Assembly: GCF_040869045.1 (NCBI RefSeq)
Contig: NC_090322.1
Span: 169,956,672 to 170,020,671, forward strand
Origin: Eurosta solidaginis
Lineage: Eukaryota; Arthropoda; Insecta; Diptera; Tephritidae
Direction: 5' to 3'
Length of the DNA: 64,000 nt
Numbering within the stretch: position 1 is the stretch's first letter; every line of letters begins with the position of its first letter. A program made the position numbers and the translations under genes. The notes beneath the pieces are model-generated. The model worked only from the letters and a program-made list of their open reading frames with translations, was not told the origin of the DNA and made no database searches. Positions 63,162 to 64,000 of the stretch are shown here, piece after piece.

Positions 63162-64000
63162 TTCCCAAGGCAGTCGGTTCTATGTACCGGAGCCACTCGG
63201 GATTTTTTCCGACCAAGGACTGTCATTTCAGTGTGACCCCATCTAATTTGTTTCGTCCCTCCCACAAATTGTCATTCTCCCAGCAGCTCCTTGCAGCAGG
63301 ACTGCTCCATATTCTCTTACTCCGGGAAGGCATCGAATCCAATCCGGATCCGTCTCCTGACCCCGGTCCTGAGAAATGGTTTTGCTGCATCTGCCGGAAA
63401 AGAATCTTTTTAGGACGGTCATACTCTGTTCAGTGTGTCTCGTGCAAGGGATAGTTGCATCGGACAGGTTGTTCTGGGCTTGATCCCAAAACCCGACGTC
63501 CACGTAACTTTTATAAATCTTTTGTGGCTCCTTGCTGTTCACGCTCAAGGGCGTCCCGTAGTCTACGTCTAAGCGCCCCACTACCTTCCAGCAGCCCCGC
63601 TGCTCAGCAAGCCACAACAAGTACCCGCTGCTGCTCGCGCCCCACGGCGCCAACAACTCAAACAGCTGCTACGCTCATAACTACAACCTTCGTTGTAGAG
63701 TCGGAAGCAATGCTGAGCAACAGCCCTGCCCCCGTCTTCTCCCCTCCTCTTTTCCGGCAGCAATCGTGTAGCTCTTAGTCCCTACCTCCGTTTGCACCGT
63801 TTGCCAGCACAGAATATATATGTTTGCGACATCCGCCCCCAATGCAGCTCCTGCCTTGGGTGGTGCCACTTCCCTAGATGTTCTGGTCTCCGCGACGACA
63901 ACCCCCCGACGGGTTTCATCGCGCCATGTAGCCAGGTCGCAAACCCAAATCATCCGGGTACCCCAATGCTTGGTCAAGGACGCCCAGTCCTAGGGCCACA
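63162..64000 (+). mobile_element. PHD-finger LINE family C (copy C5), 5' part, continues beyond the window
   Basis: It starts GCGCTTCCCAAGGCAGTCGG and follows copy C4 through the first PHD finger and into the second. The 2A-like motif reads GIESNPDP, losing the essential glycine. TAG at about 63452 replaces the tryptophan codon before HRTGC (CKG-stop-LHRTGC). The C tract linker is much shorter than in other copies. It lies in the TIM29 upstream region. Confidence 0.85.

Noticed and set aside
62926..63216. A 96-codon frame (VKNVVTTLESGRNWPLIRQ...) upstream of TIM29
   Set aside because: It runs from the antisense of the PHD-LINE 5' end into intergenic DNA and has no conserved start; an accidental frame.

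Overview
This window looks like insect genomic DNA, most plausibly from a true fly (Diptera) and possibly a tephritid fruit fly; the species is an inference. The evidence is intron-containing eukaryotic genes (SSR1/TRAP-alpha, RpS28, AARSD1, TIM29) set in AT-rich DNA that is dominated by nested transposable elements: LOA-like and PHD-finger LINEs, PIF/Harbinger, hAT, a gypsy-like solo LTR, and several MITE and foldback families. There is no operon structure, CRISPR array, rRNA or bacterial feature.

Layout. Positions 1-8926 hold a LOA-type LINE (element A, minus strand) with intact ORF1 and ORF2, carrying a nearly identical 3363-bp internal tandem duplication. Positions 8927-13929 hold a second, decayed LOA LINE (element B), broken by A. 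Both elements begin with a sequence that folds like an HDV-type self-cleaving ribozyme. B lies in a SINE-like repeat (family D). Positions 15678-16860 are the gene for TRAP-alpha. Positions 17100-21130 are a patchwork of MITEs and foldback elements. Positions 21444-27770 are a PIF/Harbinger DNA transposon with a 3-bp target duplication, itself carrying a third LOA LINE (element F). Positions 29017-30348 form a roughly 1.3-kb palindrome whose right arm ends inside RpS28, so the ribosomal-protein promoter and first codons exist in two divergent copies.

Positions 31248-35771, 39080-43589, 46386-50419 and 63162-64000 are copies of a LINE with two PHD-like fingers, an endonuclease and a reverse transcriptase (family C). 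It carries a 2A-like motif upstream of the first finger and a (CAA)n tail. Family D shares that tail and is probably its SINE partner. Positions 36489-38004 hold two paralogous small genes of unknown function. Positions 51235-54490 hold two dead LINE fragments. Positions 55237-55602 encode an unrecognised small protein, divergent from AARSD1. AARSD1 occupies 55957-62105; its 4.8-kb third intron contains a solo LTR with a nested hAT element, two D repeats and other debris. TIM29 (62351-62926, minus) converges on AARSD1.

The host genes are housekeeping genes: ER translocation, ribosome, editing of mischarged alanyl-tRNA, and mitochondrial carrier import. They are not obviously functionally linked. 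The biology of the window is mainly transposon biology: ribozyme-processed LINE 5' ends, a possible 2A polyprotein, a LINE/SINE pair, and duplications that involve a host promoter.
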